From the NCBI RefSeq assembly GCF_019976755.1, contig NZ_AP023441.1, forward strand, positions 2,167,501 through 2,231,500: 64,000 nucleotides of DNA. Direction: 5' to 3'. Shown one piece after another: positions 63,730 through 64,000 of this stretch. This stretch comes from Nostoc sp. MS1. GTDB lineage: Bacteria > Cyanobacteriota > Cyanobacteriia > Cyanobacteriales > Nostocaceae. Positions within the stretch are counted from its first letter, which is position 1. Each line of letters begins with the position of its first letter. Made by a program: the position numbers and the translations under genes. The notes below the pieces were generated by a model that was given only the letters and a program-made list of their open reading frames with translations, had not been told where the DNA came from and did not search any database.

Positions 63730-63975
63730 TTAGTTACCACCAGTTGTGATAGCTTTATTGTGAGTTGCTGTATCTTTATCTTTTCTCTGCCATTGACCAT
63801 CTTTTCCTGTTTCATACTCCATGCGCACGCTGTTCCAAGCGACATCACGTGCACCATTTTCACTCATACCGTCGCTTTGCGCTGCGTTGAAAGCCGCAAG
63901 AAAAATATTTTGACCATGTTCTGGTAACTGGTCTCTAATTTCTTGGGGTAATTCATTTACTTGTTGATAAGGCAT
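63730..63975 (-). CDS. chaB: ChaB-family protein
   Basis: 81 aa. 'LPQEIRDQLPEHGQNIFLAA' and 'ARDVAWNSVRMEY' with a charged end are the ChaB signature. ChaB was first named as a regulator of the Na+/H+ antiporter ChaA in E. coli, but the true role is unclear. GGAG at 63984-63987 (reverse strand, of CTCC) is a reasonable ribosome site. The window ends 25 bases later. Confidence 0.93.
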   Translation of the reverse strand: MPYQQVNELPQEIRDQLPEHGQNIFLAAFNAAQSDGMSENGARDVAWNSVRMEYETGKDGQWQRKDKDTATHNKAITTGGN

Positions 63976-64000
63976 AAATCCACTCCAAAAAGTCTATCTT

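Overview
The window is a piece of chromosome from a filamentous, Nostoc/Anabaena-type cyanobacterium. The evidence is the carotenoid isomerase CrtH, two helical carotenoid proteins (HCPs) next to a C-terminal-domain homolog (CTDH) of the orange carotenoid protein, multi-PAS hybrid histidine kinases, a PEP-CTERM protein, very many HIP1 octamers (GCGATCGC), heptameric short tandem repeats between genes, and several IS families. No rRNA, tRNA or CRISPR array was recognised.

Layout. 1-7.6 kb: start of sbcC (cut by the window edge), a 7-PAS hybrid kinase and two exported proteins. 7.6-9.3 kb: a complete 1675-bp IS. 9.3-14 kb: a hypothetical ORF and envelope genes (GT-C type membrane protein, TVP38/DedA-like protein, GT2 glycosyltransferase). 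14-20 kb: prs, a 1.3-kb gene-poor stretch, a Ser/Thr kinase, bioD and a Uma2 protein. 20-24 kb: ftsH, a class IV aminotransferase and a tethered hypothetical protein. 24-26.6 kb: a three-gene cassette of unknown function. 26.7-33 kb: a central-carbon block on the minus strand (gap, pyk, tal, ackA) interrupted by two small Arg/Tyr-rich exported proteins. 33-41 kb: carotenoid photoprotection genes with phoD, a PEP-CTERM protein, a HAD phosphatase and queG. 41-50.7 kb: lipid kinase, ExoD and an MHYT kinase, ending in a nest of IS elements. 50.7-56 kb: crtH, a candidate small RNA gene, upp, YggT and small proteins. 56-61 kb: a hybrid kinase plus a receiver-kinase. 61-64 kb: HAD hydrolase, type II NADH dehydrogenase, a GNAT acetyltransferase and ChaB.

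How the genes work together. gap, pyk, tal and ackA cover lower glycolysis, the oxidative pentose phosphate link and acetate overflow, i.e. dark or heterocyst carbon breakdown. HCP plus CTDH form a split, two-protein version of the orange carotenoid protein, and crtH supplies all-trans carotenes. The three large kinases have no obvious partner genes, apart from the 56050/59803 pair.

Points of most interest: (i) the uncharacterised cassette at 24174-26604; (ii) a well-formed minus-strand small RNA gene at about 52396-52501 with promoter, a CUCCUCUC anti-Shine-Dalgarno stretch and a terminator; (iii) intergenic repeats that have become protein-coding, including an insertion of about 40 residues inside a histidine kinase ATPase domain; (iv) two apparently identical IS copies in inverted orientation bracketing 37.8 kb; (v) two MITE-like elements and a nested IS cluster carrying a ParE toxin remnant.
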